A stretch of 64,000 nucleotides of DNA from Bacillota bacterium (GTDB taxonomy: Bacteria; Bacillota; Clostridia; Acetivibrionales; DSM-1351): positions 79,648-143,647 of the forward strand of contig JAEXOY010000042.1 in NCBI GenBank assembly GCA_023439045.1. Reading direction: 5' to 3'. Under the pieces are notes generated by a model. The model searched no databases. It worked only from the letters and a program-made list of their open reading frames with translations, and was not told the origin of the DNA. The translations under genes and the position numbers were made by a program. Positions 18,719 through 27,624 of this stretch are shown here, one piece after another; position 1 is the first letter of the stretch, and every line of letters begins with the position of its first letter.

Positions 18719-20392
18719 CTACCTTGCTATCCATTGTGCTATATCTTTAATCACATACTCAGGTATGTTTGCTGGGGAATAGTACTCCATAGGTGTACTC
18801 AACTCTCCCTCGCCCTCTGTATACATGTGGTTTAACTTATCGTAGAGCTTGAATGAAACGTTAGTCATGCCAGTAAGGCCATCCTGCCACCCCTTGTATT
18901 CCTTGGCCGCTGTTACCTGATAATCTCTCTTTCCCTGCATTACTAAAAGCGGCTTTGTAATAGTTTTGGCTGTCGCAACAGGATTATAGGTTTTTAAATC
19001 AGCCCACCATGCAGCATCTCCCATTGCATAACCCTGTGGCTGCTTTTGAGCAGTAAACTCGTCTGATTTAATCAAATCAATCTGTGCCTTGATGCTATCG
19101 TATTGCTGCTGAGTTGCAAGCCCTAGTTTCATAAGATATGCATACTGATCTACCATAACATCTCCAAGGAAATTAGAATTTGCGCTTGCAATAATTCCGC
19201 CCTTAATAACATTGTGCTTGTCGTTGGTCAGTATTCTAGGCAACAGAAGTGCACCCTGACTGTGCCCCAGCACGAATACTTGCTTTGCATCTATCTCTGG
19301 TAGCTTGGAAACGAAATCTGCTGCATACAGAGCATCGTTCACTGTTTCTTCCATAACCGTAAGATTTGGCTGGAAAGCTATTTTCAGATTGTGTTCATAG
19401 GTTCTCTTTTCATATCTCAATACGGCAATATTCTGTGACGCTAAACCAACCGCAAGGTCTTTAAACGCCTTGAGTGAACCTAAGCTCTCGTCCTGGTCAT
19501 TTGGTCCCGAACCATGTACAAGTACTACTACTGGGAAAGGTCCCTTGCCATTTGGAATAGTAAGTGTTCCCGGAATTTCCCAGCCCTTTTCACCGAATAC
19601 AACCTGTCTCTCGGTATATCCGCCTTTATTATCGTAAGAAGGTGTAACATATGCAGGTGCTCCATCAAGAACCTTCAAGTAAATATCATCGACCTTTAGG
19701 TTATAGTCAAACCTTACTATAATCTCAATCTGCTGACCATTCACAAGTGAATAGTCTATAGCACTGTTAATATGTACGGCATTACTCTTTGTGCTGACTG
19801 ATTTCTTGGTTAATGCTCCCATACTTGCATAACCCATCGCTAATTGCATTAACGCTGTATCTCCTAAAGCATTTAAACTGTCATTTGCCATCGCCTTGCA
19901 GTCACTATAAGCTCCTGCCTGTAGCAGCTCAATGAATTTAGCGCCAAGTATCTCTGAGCATTTCTCTGGTGTCAGCTGTGTTCCTAACGCTTTATTTATG
20001 AGAGCTATAGGAACTAGCATTCTTCCATCCTTTGTAGTCACTGCACTGTTAAGAGTTTCTGTTTTACCATTAACCTTAGCCTGCTTGCTGCCTATCGTTA
20101 CCTCTAGTGACTTGTTTCCCTTTACTACCTTTGAACTCCATGTCTTTGCATCCCAGCCTACTGTTGCACCTTGTGACTCGCAAATAAACCTTAGAGGTAC
20201 TAGAGTTTCTAAACTTTTTAAAGCTGCAGGATCAGTACTTGAGATAGCTGTCTTTTCTTCTCCTTCCACTGAGACTGTAGTTAATGTTTGATTGCCCCCC
20301 GAAGTGACAGTATCTTGCGCAAATGACGTCATAAAGCTGCTGCACAATATGGCTATTGCTAATACTCCACTTAACAGTTTCCTCGGTATCAT
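18719..20392 (-). CDS. Secreted alpha/beta hydrolase with copper-amine-oxidase-like N-domain
   Basis: A 557-residue exported protein. A Sec signal peptide (about 1-25, ending SSFMTSFAQ) is followed by a copper amine oxidase N-terminal-type domain (about 45-140, with VPLRFICESQGATVGWD and GRMLVPIALINKALG), a small DUF3887-like domain (about 150-245), and an alpha/beta-hydrolase domain (about 255-557). The hydrolase shows oxyanion VVLVHGSGPNDQDE, nucleophile elbow GHSQGALL, and Asp/His in VMQGKRDYQV and LNHMYTE. It is probably an esterase or peptidase-like hydrolase at the cell surface; the N-domain often serves as a wall-associated module in Clostridia. GAGGAGG precedes the ATG. It is followed by a terminator and probably forms a single-gene unit or the end of the GntR transcript. 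Confidence 0.87.
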   Translation of the reverse strand: MIPRKLLSGVLAIAILCSSFMTSFAQDTVTSGGNQTLTTVSVEGEEKTAISSTDPAALKSLETLVPLRFICESQGATVGWDAKTWSSKVVKGNKSLEVTIGSKQAKVNGKTETLNSAVTTKDGRMLVPIALINKALGTQLTPEKCSEILGAKFIELLQAGAYSDCKAMANDSLNALGDTALMQLAMGYASMGALTKKSVSTKSNAVHINSAIDYSLVNGQQIEIIVRFDYNLKVDDIYLKVLDGAPAYVTPSYDNKGGYTERQVVFGEKGWEIPGTLTIPNGKGPFPVVVLVHGSGPNDQDESLGSLKAFKDLAVGLASQNIAVLRYEKRTYEHNLKIAFQPNLTVMEETVNDALYAADFVSKLPEIDAKQVFVLGHSQGALLLPRILTNDKHNVIKGGIIASANSNFLGDVMVDQYAYLMKLGLATQQQYDSIKAQIDLIKSDEFTAQKQPQGYAMGDAAWWADLKTYNPVATAKTITKPLLVMQGKRDYQVTAAKEYKGWQDGLTGMTNVSFKLYDKLNHMYTEGEGELSTPMEYYSPANIPEYVIKDIAQWIAR

Positions 20393-20441
20393 TGTTTTTA
20401 CCTCCTCATATAGTCCTTTTGTTTACTAACCTATAAATTGA

Positions 20442-21563
20442 TTATTTTACTATTAGTTTGATAATAAACTCAAAAAATCCTGTTGCCAGCAATATTACTC
20501 CTATTATTACCCATGCGATTGGCCTTGCCCAATTAATTGTCCAACCAACACCAAACCTTTTCTCTAATATAAAAGCAGGGTCGTCAGGGTTGAAATAGAA
20601 CAATCCCAGCTTCCAATACTGATCCTCATCCCTGCTTACCACTTTTGCCTCGCCCTCTTTTGATGCCTTTATTGCTACTCTGCTACCCCCCTGGCCAGTC
20701 TTAATGGTAATCAATAAATTACCAATTATGACAACTGCCAATATAGTAATTGTTATTGGAAGTAATACTTCGGACGCCAAAATGTTAAGACTTACAAGTT
20801 GGAATGACAGCATCATAAGGTTAAGCAGCACCGCCATTGCTATCAGCATCATTGACCACCTGCGCCTGAAAATAATACTCTGCTTTATTGAATTCTCAGG
20901 GTCACTCACATTTATAACCTTCTTTGACTTCCCAATTATCCAATAACTGAGAGCAAAAATAAATGTCAGAAAACATTGGGTAATGGGTTCCCATAGAATA
21001 GCCATATAAGATTTGGTTATATAGCTATCTGCAATACCTTGTGCATTCCAATGCATAGGTATAATGTCAGGTGCCTTGTCATAATAAAGTAACCCGATTA
21101 TAGCAGTACCTGCTATTATGGCAATATTTAAGAGAAACCACATGGGTGAAACCATTGCTTTATTCTTTTCAGAATTGGTATCTGCCATGACAAGCTGTGT
21201 TTTGCCCGATAACCACTTATTTTCCTTCTTTAACAGTCTAATTTTATTATGGCCCTGCCAATAAAATATGTACATCATGGCCAAAAGAGCGATTATACCG
21301 GGTACAATTAGAAGTGTAGAGGTCTCTAATGGTAGTAATAAGGTAGCTACAACCATTGCTATTGTGAGTAATCCCCCTGTTAAAAAAACCATGTTTTTGT
21401 ATATCATCTTAGCCCTTTTTACCTCTTCATTTTGCTGCTGCTCTTCAGGAATACTTACTCCAAAGCATTCCGTCTTTCTTGTTATATAAGGCGTTATCGC
21501 CGAAATAATAAGGGTTGGAACACAGCATAGCAATACAAGGATTATGGGTATATATTTATCCAT
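20442..21563 (-). CDS. DUF1648/DUF5808 membrane protein
   Basis: A 373-residue integral membrane protein with about eight hydrophobic segments. It has the DUF1648 signature KAPDIIPMHWNAQGIADSY in the middle and a DUF5808-like C-terminal block DEDQYWKLGLFYFNPDDPAF followed by EKRFGVGWTIN. Such proteins are regularly encoded next to GntR/YtrA-type repressors, as here: the ATG overlaps the GntR stop by 8 nt and GGGAGGAG lies inside the regulator's last codons. The molecular function is unknown; a role in the envelope-stress response is a guess from the genomic association. Confidence 0.85.
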   Translation of the reverse strand: MDKYIPIILVLLCCVPTLIISAITPYITRKTECFGVSIPEEQQQNEEVKRAKMIYKNMVFLTGGLLTIAMVVATLLLPLETSTLLIVPGIIALLAMMYIFYWQGHNKIRLLKKENKWLSGKTQLVMADTNSEKNKAMVSPMWFLLNIAIIAGTAIIGLLYYDKAPDIIPMHWNAQGIADSYITKSYMAILWEPITQCFLTFIFALSYWIIGKSKKVINVSDPENSIKQSIIFRRRWSMMLIAMAVLLNLMMLSFQLVSLNILASEVLLPITITILAVVIIGNLLITIKTGQGGSRVAIKASKEGEAKVVSRDEDQYWKLGLFYFNPDDPAFILEKRFGVGWTINWARPIAWVIIGVILLATGFFEFIIKLIVK

Positions 21564-21957
21564 TTTTTTCTCCTCCCTCTTTCATTAACTTATTAAATAG
21601 CCTTTCTGAAATCTCTCTAAACTGCAAAGAAGTCATTCCACGGCAATATGCCTCCGCAACTATAGGCTCAAGCTCATTTTCCAAAGCTTCGATGTAATTG
21701 GCATCTATACCAGGCATTGGTCCAGTATTTACAACAACACCTTTTTGCCTATGCACCAAGATAAAACCGTCCTGCTTCAAAATACTATATGCCTTGTTTA
21801 CAGTATGAAAGTTTATTCCAAGATCAATTCCAAGCTGTCTGACAGATGGAAGTGCTTCACCAGGCTGCAGCTTCTTGGTGGCAATACCTTCAATTATCTG
21901 ATTTCTTAGCTGAAGGTATATGGGCACTTCTGATTGTAAATCCAGCTTTATTAGCAT
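21556..21957 (-). CDS. GntR-family transcriptional regulator, YtrA type
   Basis: A short GntR protein of about 133 residues. The winged-helix DNA-binding domain (PIYLQLRNQIIEGIATKKL, then LPSVRQLGIDLGINFHTVNK) occupies the first 75 residues and the short effector/dimer tail is typical of the YtrA subfamily. The start at 21957 (MLIKLDLQ) is chosen because AAGGTGA precedes it; an ATG 18 nt upstream lacks a site. It is the first gene of a two-gene operon with the DUF1648 protein. A perfect 22-bp inverted repeat spans its promoter, strongly suggesting autorepression. Confidence 0.9.
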   Translation of the reverse strand: MLIKLDLQSEVPIYLQLRNQIIEGIATKKLQPGEALPSVRQLGIDLGINFHTVNKAYSILKQDGFILVHRQKGVVVNTGPMPGIDANYIEALENELEPIVAEAYCRGMTSLQFREISERLFNKLMKEGGEKNG

Positions 21958-22005
21958 TTTGTCACCTTCCTCCATTTAGTCTTATAAGTATTAGATAAAC
22001 TAATA

Positions 22006-22052
22006 CAAAAGTAATAGCTGTTATATATAGTATATAACAGCTATTACTTTTG
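22006..22052. repeat. Perfect 22-bp inverted repeat, likely GntR operator
   Basis: CAAAAGTAATAGCTGTTATA plus two more bases (22006-22027), a 3-nt centre (TAG), then its exact reverse complement (22031-22052). It lies between the -35 and the transcription start of the GntR promoter. No T-run follows on either strand, so it is not a terminator. Confidence 0.85.
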
Positions 22053-22058
22053 CGTCAA
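22029..22058 (-). promoter_or_regulatory. Promoter of the GntR operon
   Basis: On the minus strand, TTGACG (22058-22053) and TATACT (22034-22029) are 18 nt apart. The whole spacer is one arm of the inverted repeat, so a bound repressor would block RNA polymerase. Confidence 0.65.
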
Positions 22059-22105
22059 TATCTCGCAAGACAATTTTATAAATTTTTCCTGCATAAAATT
22101 AATAA

Positions 22106-22136
22106 AAAACAAAAGGGGTCTCGCACCTTTTGTTTT
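22106..22136 (-). terminator. Terminator of the leu operon
   Basis: Stem AAAACAAAAGG / CCTTTTGTTTT with a 9-nt loop. On the minus strand it continues TTTATTAAT. It lies about 165 nt after the leuB stop. Confidence 0.75.
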
Positions 22137-22221
22137 AGTACGATAACCCCTTCAATAAACCCCTATTTGTATTCTCTATACTTTTACTTGTATCAGTATT
22201 CATATTTAAATATTCTTTATA

Positions 22222-22345
22222 ACACTTCACATATGAATCTTACTATTTTATTAATTTTCTATACAGCCCCACATATTAATCATACTATTTTAATAGTTAC
22301 CTATATCGCCTCACAAATTAATCTGCCCATTTCAGTTGTACCTAC
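22222..22345. repeat. Degenerate 42-bp tandem repeat including the leuB 3' end
   Basis: Three units of about 42 bp: 22222-22263, 22264-22305 and 22306 onward. The third is the last 14 codons of leuB. On the minus strand each of the two downstream units again contains a GATTAATATGTG-like block and ends in TATAG, like the leuB stop region. They look like old tandem duplications of the gene's 3' end. Confidence 0.55.
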
Positions 22346-23383
22346 TACTTTTATGTCTGCACTCTTTGAGGCACCCGCAATATCTGCAGTTCTATAGCCC
22401 GCATCGAGCACCTTTACAACTGCTGCCTCGATATCCTCTGCTTCCTTCTGTAGGTCTAGAGAATAGCGCAAAAGCATTGCTAGTGATAATATTGTTGCAA
22501 TAGGATTTGCTTTATCCTGACCTGCGATGTCAGGTGCTGACCCATGTATTGGCTCATATAAGCCTAACTTTGTGGCTCCAAGACTTGCTGAGGGAAGCAT
22601 TCCAATTGAGCCTGTAATCATAGAGGCCTCGTCCGATAATATATCCCCAAACATATTGTTTGTGAGTATTACGTCAAACTGCCCTGGATTTCTTACAAGC
22701 TGCATAGCGGCATTGTCAACATACATATGGCTAAGCTCCACCTGAGGATAATCCTTTGCCATATCTGAAACAACCTGTCTCCAAAGTCTAGAGCTCTCTA
22801 AGACATTTGCTTTGTCTACCGATACCAGCTTCCTGCCTCTTTTCATAGCGGTCTCAAAGCCTACTCTTGCGATGCGCTCAATCTCTCTAACAGAGTACTT
22901 TTCAGTATCGTATGCGCACTCGTCCTGACCTTCCGTGCTTCTTCCTCGCTCACCAAAGTAAATGCCACCTGTCAGTTCTCTGATAGCCATAATATCTATA
23001 CCATCATTAATAATTTCTGACTTTAAAGGTGAAGCTTCCTTTAGTGCACTATAGATTATAGCTGGCCTGAGATTTGCATACAAGCCAAGTGCAGCTCTGA
23101 TCCCCAGCAGACCGGCCTCTGGGCGGAGGCTTCCAGGGAGTGTGTCCCATGCAGGGCCGCCTACTGCGCCTAGCAATACTGCATCACTTTGTTTACAAGC
23201 CTCTATGGTTACATCGGGCAGCGGCTTACCAAATTTGTCTATGGCGCAGCCTCCAAGATAAGCATACTGGAGTTCAAAGCTGTGCTTGTACTTTTTCTCT
23301 ATAACCCGTAGCACGTTAACTGCCTCTCTTACTATATCAGGACCTATTCCATCTCCTGGCAGAACCGTGATTTTATATTCCAT
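22301..23383 (-). CDS. leuB: 3-isopropylmalate dehydrogenase
   Basis: Oxidises and decarboxylates 3-isopropylmalate to 2-oxoisocaproate with NAD+, the third step of leucine synthesis. The 360-residue product has the NAD-binding start KITVLPGDGIGPDIV, AVGGPAWD, the substrate arginines in LRPEAGLLGIRAALGLYANLRP, the tyrosine in RELTGGIYFGERG, DNAAMQLVRNP, and the cofactor region HGSAPDIAGQDKANPIATILS. The start at 23383 with GAGGGGG upstream replaces a longer frame to 23458 that adds 25 unrelated residues. It is the last of three leu genes (leuC-leuD-leuB) on this strand. leuA is not in the window. Confidence 0.95.
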   Translation of the reverse strand: MEYKITVLPGDGIGPDIVREAVNVLRVIEKKYKHSFELQYAYLGGCAIDKFGKPLPDVTIEACKQSDAVLLGAVGGPAWDTLPGSLRPEAGLLGIRAALGLYANLRPAIIYSALKEASPLKSEIINDGIDIMAIRELTGGIYFGERGRSTEGQDECAYDTEKYSVREIERIARVGFETAMKRGRKLVSVDKANVLESSRLWRQVVSDMAKDYPQVELSHMYVDNAAMQLVRNPGQFDVILTNNMFGDILSDEASMITGSIGMLPSASLGATKLGLYEPIHGSAPDIAGQDKANPIATILSLAMLLRYSLDLQKEAEDIEAAVVKVLDAGYRTADIAGASKSADIKVVGTTEMGRLICEAI

Positions 23384-23546
23384 TAAAATACCCCCTCTCA
23401 TGTGGGTTGTTAATTCATGCGCTATTTTAAGCATTGCAATAAATATGGACTTATCCAATATATATTAACTCATTTATTATAGGTTACTTATTCCCTAAAT
23501 TGGCTAATTTTTATATGTTGAATCATTCTCCATATATAGTGTTTTT

Positions 23547-24041
23547 CTACTTCTTTAAATTGCTTTTTATATATCCTATTAAGCCATCTGCTGCAATCAA
23601 TTGCTGCATAAATTCTGGAAAAGCTTGGCCCTGATAGGTTTTGCCTGTTGTTGTATTTGTTATCTTGCCCGTCTCAAAATCTATTTCTACATTATCACCA
23701 TCTTGGATTTCCTTTGCTGCCTGTTCACATTCTATTATAGGAAGTCCTATATTAATGGAGTTTCGGTAGAAAATTCTTGCAAATGTCTCTGCTATTACAC
23801 AGGATATTCCTGAAGCCTTTATTGCTATTGGAGCATGTTCTCTTGAGGAACCACATCCAAAATTCTTGCCCGCTACCATAACGTCGCCTGCTTTAACGCG
23901 CTGTGTGAAGTTCTGGTCCAGGTCCTCCATGCAGTGACTTGCAAGTTCCTTTGGATCCGATGTATTTAGATATCTTGCAGGAATAATTACGTCTGTGTCG
24001 ACGTTATTTCCGTATTTTATTACTGTGCCTTTGGCATTCAT
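23547..24041 (-). CDS. leuD: 3-isopropylmalate dehydratase, small subunit
   Basis: The small subunit of the aconitase-like isomerase that converts 2- to 3-isopropylmalate. At 164 residues it is the short bacterial/archaeal HacB-like form. It shows the swivel-domain motifs YGNNVDTDVIIPARYL, GKNFGCGSSREHAPIAIK and FARIFYRNSINIGLPI. ATG follows GGGGGTG. It lies 163 nt before leuB and 205 nt after leuC, and the gap to leuC is filled by a tandem repeat. Confidence 0.95.
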   Translation of the reverse strand: MNAKGTVIKYGNNVDTDVIIPARYLNTSDPKELASHCMEDLDQNFTQRVKAGDVMVAGKNFGCGSSREHAPIAIKASGISCVIAETFARIFYRNSINIGLPIIECEQAAKEIQDGDNVEIDFETGKITNTTTGKTYQGQAFPEFMQQLIAADGLIGYIKSNLKK

Positions 24042-24053
24042 AAATGCACCCCC

Positions 24054-24225
24054 ATCTACTTACTCTTTTTTCATACTTACATTACACAATCCACTTACTC
24101 TGTTTTTTCATATTTACATTACACTCTGTTTTTTCGTAACTCACATTACACTATCCACTTACTCTGTTTGTCATACCTACATTACACTATCCACTTACTC
24201 TGTTTGTCACAACTGACTTTACGTT
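24054..24225. repeat. About 36-bp tandem repeat, five units, leuC-leuD spacer
   Basis: Units start near 24054, 24089, 24124 (truncated), 24151 and 24188 and share ATCCACTTACTCTGTTT, then TCA, then ACATTACACT. The third lacks its first third. A single further copy of the same unit occurs at 32383-32422. There are no unique spacers, so this is not a CRISPR. Confidence 0.75.
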
Positions 24226-24246
24226 ATCTATCCGTTCCTGCTTCAT

Positions 24247-25506
24247 TTATATCTGCTCAGGGCCTGCTATTTTTCCTGCCACTGCGGATGCAGCTGCGAC
24301 TGCCGGGCTTGCTAGGTAAACCTCACTCTCAGGGTGACCCATTCTACCTACAAAGTTTCTATTGGTAGTAGCTACTGCTCTTTCACCCTTTGCAAGAATA
24401 CCCATATGTCCTCCGAGGCATGGTCCACAGGTTGGTGTACTTACTGCAGCGCCAGCTTCAACAAAAATGTCAAACAAGCCTTCATTCATTGCCTGCTTCC
24501 AAATCTTTTGGGTAGCGGGAATAATGATACATCTAACGTCCTCATGCACCTTTCTCCCCTTAAGCACTTCAGCTGCAACTCTCAAGTCCTCTATTCTACC
24601 ATTTGTACATGAACCGATTACGACCTGGTCAATCTTGATGTCACCTACATTATCTATTGTCCTAGCATTCTCCGGTAAATGAGGGAATGCCACAGTTTGC
24701 TTTATTGTAGACAGGTCAATAGTATATGTTTCACTATAAACCGCATCTTCATCTGCTTTAAATACTTTGTATTCTCTAGTCGAATGCTCCCTGACATACT
24801 CTATGGTTTTTTCGTCAACTTCAAAAATACCATTCTTTGCACCCGCTTCAATTGCCATATTTGCCATAGTAAATCTATCGTCCATGGATAATTCATTTAA
24901 TCCGCTACCAGTGAACTCCATTGACTTATATAGTGCACCATCCACGCCTATCATTCCTATAATATGAAGAATTACGTCCTTGCCGCTAACCCATTTATGT
25001 GGTTTGCCTGTAAGTACGAATTTTATAGCCTCAGGTACCTTAAACCATGCCTCTCCTGTTGCCATTCCTGCCGCCATGTCAGTGCTTCCTATACCTGTTG
25101 AAAATGCACCCAATGCACCATATGTACATGTATGAGAATCTGCACCTATAACCACATCACCCGGAACTACCAAGCCCTTTTCTGGTAGCAGAGCATGCTC
25201 CACACCCATTTGTCCTACCTCAAAGAAATTTACAATACTCATTCTCTTTGAGAATTCACGGCATACCTTTACCTGTTCAGCTGACTTAATATCTTTATTT
25301 GGTGTAAAATGGTCTGGCACTATGGCAATCTTATTTACATCAAATACTTTATCTATACCAATCTTATTAAATTCGTTGATAGCAACCGGAGATGTTATAT
25401 CATTTCCAAGTACCATATCAAGCCTAGCCTTAATTAACTGTCCAGCAGTTACCTCACTGAGGCCTGCGTGCTGAGCCATAATTTTCTGTGTCATTGTCAT
25501 TCCCAT
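24247..25506 (-). CDS. leuC: 3-isopropylmalate dehydratase, large subunit
   Basis: Carries the [4Fe-4S] cluster of isopropylmalate isomerase. About 419 residues, the short LeuC/HacA-like form that pairs with the short LeuD. The cluster cysteines lie in VIGSCTNGRIEDLRVA and in TCGPCLGGHMGIL. Other motifs are VIGADSHTCTYGALGAFSTG and NRNFVGRMGHPESEVYLASP. ATG at 25506 follows AGGCGG by 8 nt; a GTG three codons earlier is less likely. It is the first structural gene of the leu operon, preceded by a structured leader. Confidence 0.95.
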   Translation of the reverse strand: MGMTMTQKIMAQHAGLSEVTAGQLIKARLDMVLGNDITSPVAINEFNKIGIDKVFDVNKIAIVPDHFTPNKDIKSAEQVKVCREFSKRMSIVNFFEVGQMGVEHALLPEKGLVVPGDVVIGADSHTCTYGALGAFSTGIGSTDMAAGMATGEAWFKVPEAIKFVLTGKPHKWVSGKDVILHIIGMIGVDGALYKSMEFTGSGLNELSMDDRFTMANMAIEAGAKNGIFEVDEKTIEYVREHSTREYKVFKADEDAVYSETYTIDLSTIKQTVAFPHLPENARTIDNVGDIKIDQVVIGSCTNGRIEDLRVAAEVLKGRKVHEDVRCIIIPATQKIWKQAMNEGLFDIFVEAGAAVSTPTCGPCLGGHMGILAKGERAVATTNRNFVGRMGHPESEVYLASPAVAAASAVAGKIAGPEQI

Positions 25507-25515
25507 ATAAACCAC

Positions 25516-25620
25516 CGCCTCTATATATTAAAAAAACACCCTCAGCACTTATCAGCTGATAATCAAGTACTGATTGATTATCGTAATTATACAATAAGTT
25601 ACAAAAGGTGTTCTTCATGT
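25516..25620 (-). promoter_or_regulatory. Structured leader with terminator-like stem before leuC
   Basis: On the minus strand AACACCTTT (25612-25604) can pair with GAGGGTGTT (25543-25535), followed by a T-run. Enclosed is a perfect hairpin GATAATCAA / TTGATTATC (25558-25582). An open frame starting ATGAAGAACACC (25618) contains two adjacent Leu codons (TTA TTG) and further ones. No T-box consensus (AGGGTGGnACCGCG) is present. It may be an attenuator or simply the terminator of the AraC gene. Confidence 0.4.
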
Positions 25621-25768
25621 AATCTGTCTACAATTATTCACTTTTTTCATGTTTCTTGCGGACTAATAATGTTTGCTGGTATTTAGACAATACCGCATCA
25701 TTTATCTCTATAGGCTTAAAGCTCCTATGAGTAAGCCTAATTTTCCACTGTGTAAGCTTAATAAAGTA

Positions 25769-26671
25769 CTATTTCCCGCTATTTCTAAACTGCATAGGAG
25801 TCATTTTTGTTTGCTTCTTGAAGATATCATTAAATCGCTGTTGGTTTGAAAAGCCTACACTATAAGCTATTTCGCCTATTTTTTGGTCAGTCTCTGCTAG
25901 CAACTCACAAGCCCTCTTGATTCTTACATTAAGAAGGTATTGCATCGGAGAGAGTCCTGTATCCTCTTTGAAAGCTCTTGTAAAATAACTCGGGCTTAAA
26001 AATACATACTTTGCTATGTCAGTTATGGAGAGCTCACGCTCATAATTATTCAAGATATATTGAATGGCTGATTGCATTAGTTCTTTTAGCTTTGGACTTT
26101 TATTCTTAATACTGTTTTCCCACTCAGCTTTCAATGCCCGTGAAATAAGCACAAACAATTCCATTAACATCAAGTAATTGAGCAAGTTACTTCCAATCTG
26201 CTCATGTTCTTTTTCTCTTAGTATTCTGTTTAGCAGCACAATAATGTCATTCTTTTGGCTAACCTTAAGCTTAATAAATGCACCTGATTCTTTTCCACTA
26301 ACAAAGTTGAGAAAGTCATTAACAGATGTTTCGGAATAATCTACTTTGGATTGTCTTAAGAATTTAAAATATAGTACAATACAGTCACATCTGACCTCTG
26401 AATTTACATTAAATCTATGGTGTTGGTTGGGCTTAATTATGACAATATCATTTGAGCCCACTGTGACCTTCTCACCACATATCTCAAAAGTACCCTCTCC
26501 AGATTTTATATATACCATTTCAAAGGCCTCATGGATGCTCAGCCCCTTAGACCATTCTGTATTTTTATATCTTTCAATGTTTTTTATGTTGGTAACAGGT
26601 AAAAAGCTTGCGGTACTTAAAATCTCCTCCCAAGTCTTAGGAAGTACTGTTGAATCCATATCCCCACCCAT
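25769..26671 (-). CDS. AraC-family transcriptional regulator
   Basis: A 300-residue activator-type regulator. The N-terminal cupin-like effector domain (about 25-110: GLSIHEAFEMVYIKSGEGTF, IIKPNQHHRFN) is followed by a linker and a C-terminal double helix-turn-helix (about 195-298: ISTDIAKYVFLSPSYFTRAF-type first HTH and IGEIAYSVGFSNQQRFNDIF second HTH, ending TPMQFRN). Two starts are possible (26671 and 26659); neither has a perfect ribosome site. It lies upstream of leuC on the same strand, 253 nt away, so a role in leu expression is possible but could be coincidence. Cupin-AraC proteins usually sense sugars or small metabolites. Confidence 0.88.
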   Translation of the reverse strand: MGGDMDSTVLPKTWEEILSTASFLPVTNIKNIERYKNTEWSKGLSIHEAFEMVYIKSGEGTFEICGEKVTVGSNDIVIIKPNQHHRFNVNSEVRCDCIVLYFKFLRQSKVDYSETSVNDFLNFVSGKESGAFIKLKVSQKNDIIVLLNRILREKEHEQIGSNLLNYLMLMELFVLISRALKAEWENSIKNKSPKLKELMQSAIQYILNNYERELSITDIAKYVFLSPSYFTRAFKEDTGLSPMQYLLNVRIKRACELLAETDQKIGEIAYSVGFSNQQRFNDIFKKQTKMTPMQFRNSGK

Positions 26672-26748
26672 TTCGTAAAATATTAGTGCCTTAATTAATA
26701 TTATAACGCATAAGTGTATAATTTTACGACTACTAAAATTTATCTAGT

Positions 26749-26860
26749 TAGGTAAACTATCTTTAATGTTACTTTATAGGTAAAACTATCTATAATATAA
26801 CTCCATAAGTAAGACTATCTATATCATAACTTTATAGGTAAACAATCTTTAGAGTTCTTG
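26749..26860. repeat. About 29-bp tandem repeat, four units
   Basis: Units at 26749-26776, 26777-26805, 26806-26834 and 26835-26860, consensus TAGGTAAAACTATCTATAAT followed by ATAACTTTA. They are contiguous without spacers and lie between the 3' end of the last Tad-locus gene and the AraC gene. The rest of this 263-nt gap shows nothing else. Confidence 0.75.
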
Positions 26861-26934
26861 TAATAAAAATAAAAACTTAGTTCTTTAAACACTGTATAAC
26901 ATGTTTAATACAACTAAGTTATGAAAGATATATT

Positions 26935-27624
26935 TTACCTATATACTCTAGAGCCTGCAAAACCTATGAAATCAAGACTTCGCTCTGAATTAAGCCCCAT
27001 CACCCTGACACCCCTAACGAATACCAAAAAATATGACCCATTTTCAAAAAAATTCGTATTGGGATTGCCATTGACATACACCATACTATTTTGTGTCTCA
27101 GCCTCTGACCTCAAATTTTGGGCGGTATTATTTATTATATCTTCTATCTGAGAAGGCATATCTACTTTTCCTTTAGCAATTATACTTATACCCATGTCAT
27201 TATAAGTACAAATCTCATAATTCATTCCTGAATCATTTGCATACGTTGTACATCCAATAATATTAGATTTAAAATTTTTACTCAATAAACGAGAGTTGCT
27301 TTTTAAGGTATCTAAAAAGACTGCCATGGCCTTAGCGGTATCTATCCTAATCCCTTTTATTGAGGTTGCCCCCTCATCGCTATAGCCCTGTGACAAACCA
27401 TCTGAGCTCTGTGAAATATCTAGCTCTTGAACAGCCGCACAAACAGCATAATCAACTGACTTTGATATAACATCTTTGTTATAAGCAAAAATAGAGTAGT
27501 CAGCTATATTCAAAAATACTGTAAATATCAGAATTACAGCTAACATCCCGATAAATATAACCGCCAAACCACCCCCTGAGCAGCTTTTGTAATAACGAAT
27601 GCTATTTAACTGAGCACTATTCAT
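26935..27624 (-). CDS. TadE/TadG-like pseudopilin-type protein
   Basis: A 229-residue protein with a basic N-terminus, one hydrophobic helix (about 18-43: GGGLAVIFIGMLAVILIFTV) and a long extracytoplasmic part. The layout is that of TadE/TadG-like minor pilins, whose helix anchors them in the membrane before assembly. The start ATG lies inside the end of the upstream gene (8-nt overlap), so translation is coupled. It is the last gene of the Tad-like operon. The sequence is too divergent for a firm family call; the assignment rests on topology and operon position. Confidence 0.6.
   Translation of the reverse strand: MNSAQLNSIRYYKSCSGGGLAVIFIGMLAVILIFTVFLNIADYSIFAYNKDVISKSVDYAVCAAVQELDISQSSDGLSQGYSDEGATSIKGIRIDTAKAMAVFLDTLKSNSRLLSKNFKSNIIGCTTYANDSGMNYEICTYNDMGISIIAKGKVDMPSQIEDIINNTAQNLRSEAETQNSMVYVNGNPNTNFFENGSYFLVFVRGVRVMGLNSERSLDFIGFAGSRVYR

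Noticed and set aside
22050..22397. 115-codon plus-strand frame
   Set aside because: It runs through the terminator and the degenerate repeats into leuB; its 14-residue periodicity only reflects the 42-bp repeat.
24054..24225. Possible CRISPR array
   Set aside because: The units follow each other directly and no unique spacers separate them; no cas genes are present.
25516..25768. T-box riboswitch before leuC
   Set aside because: The conserved AGGGTGGnACCGCG sequence is missing; only a generic terminator-like structure is seen.
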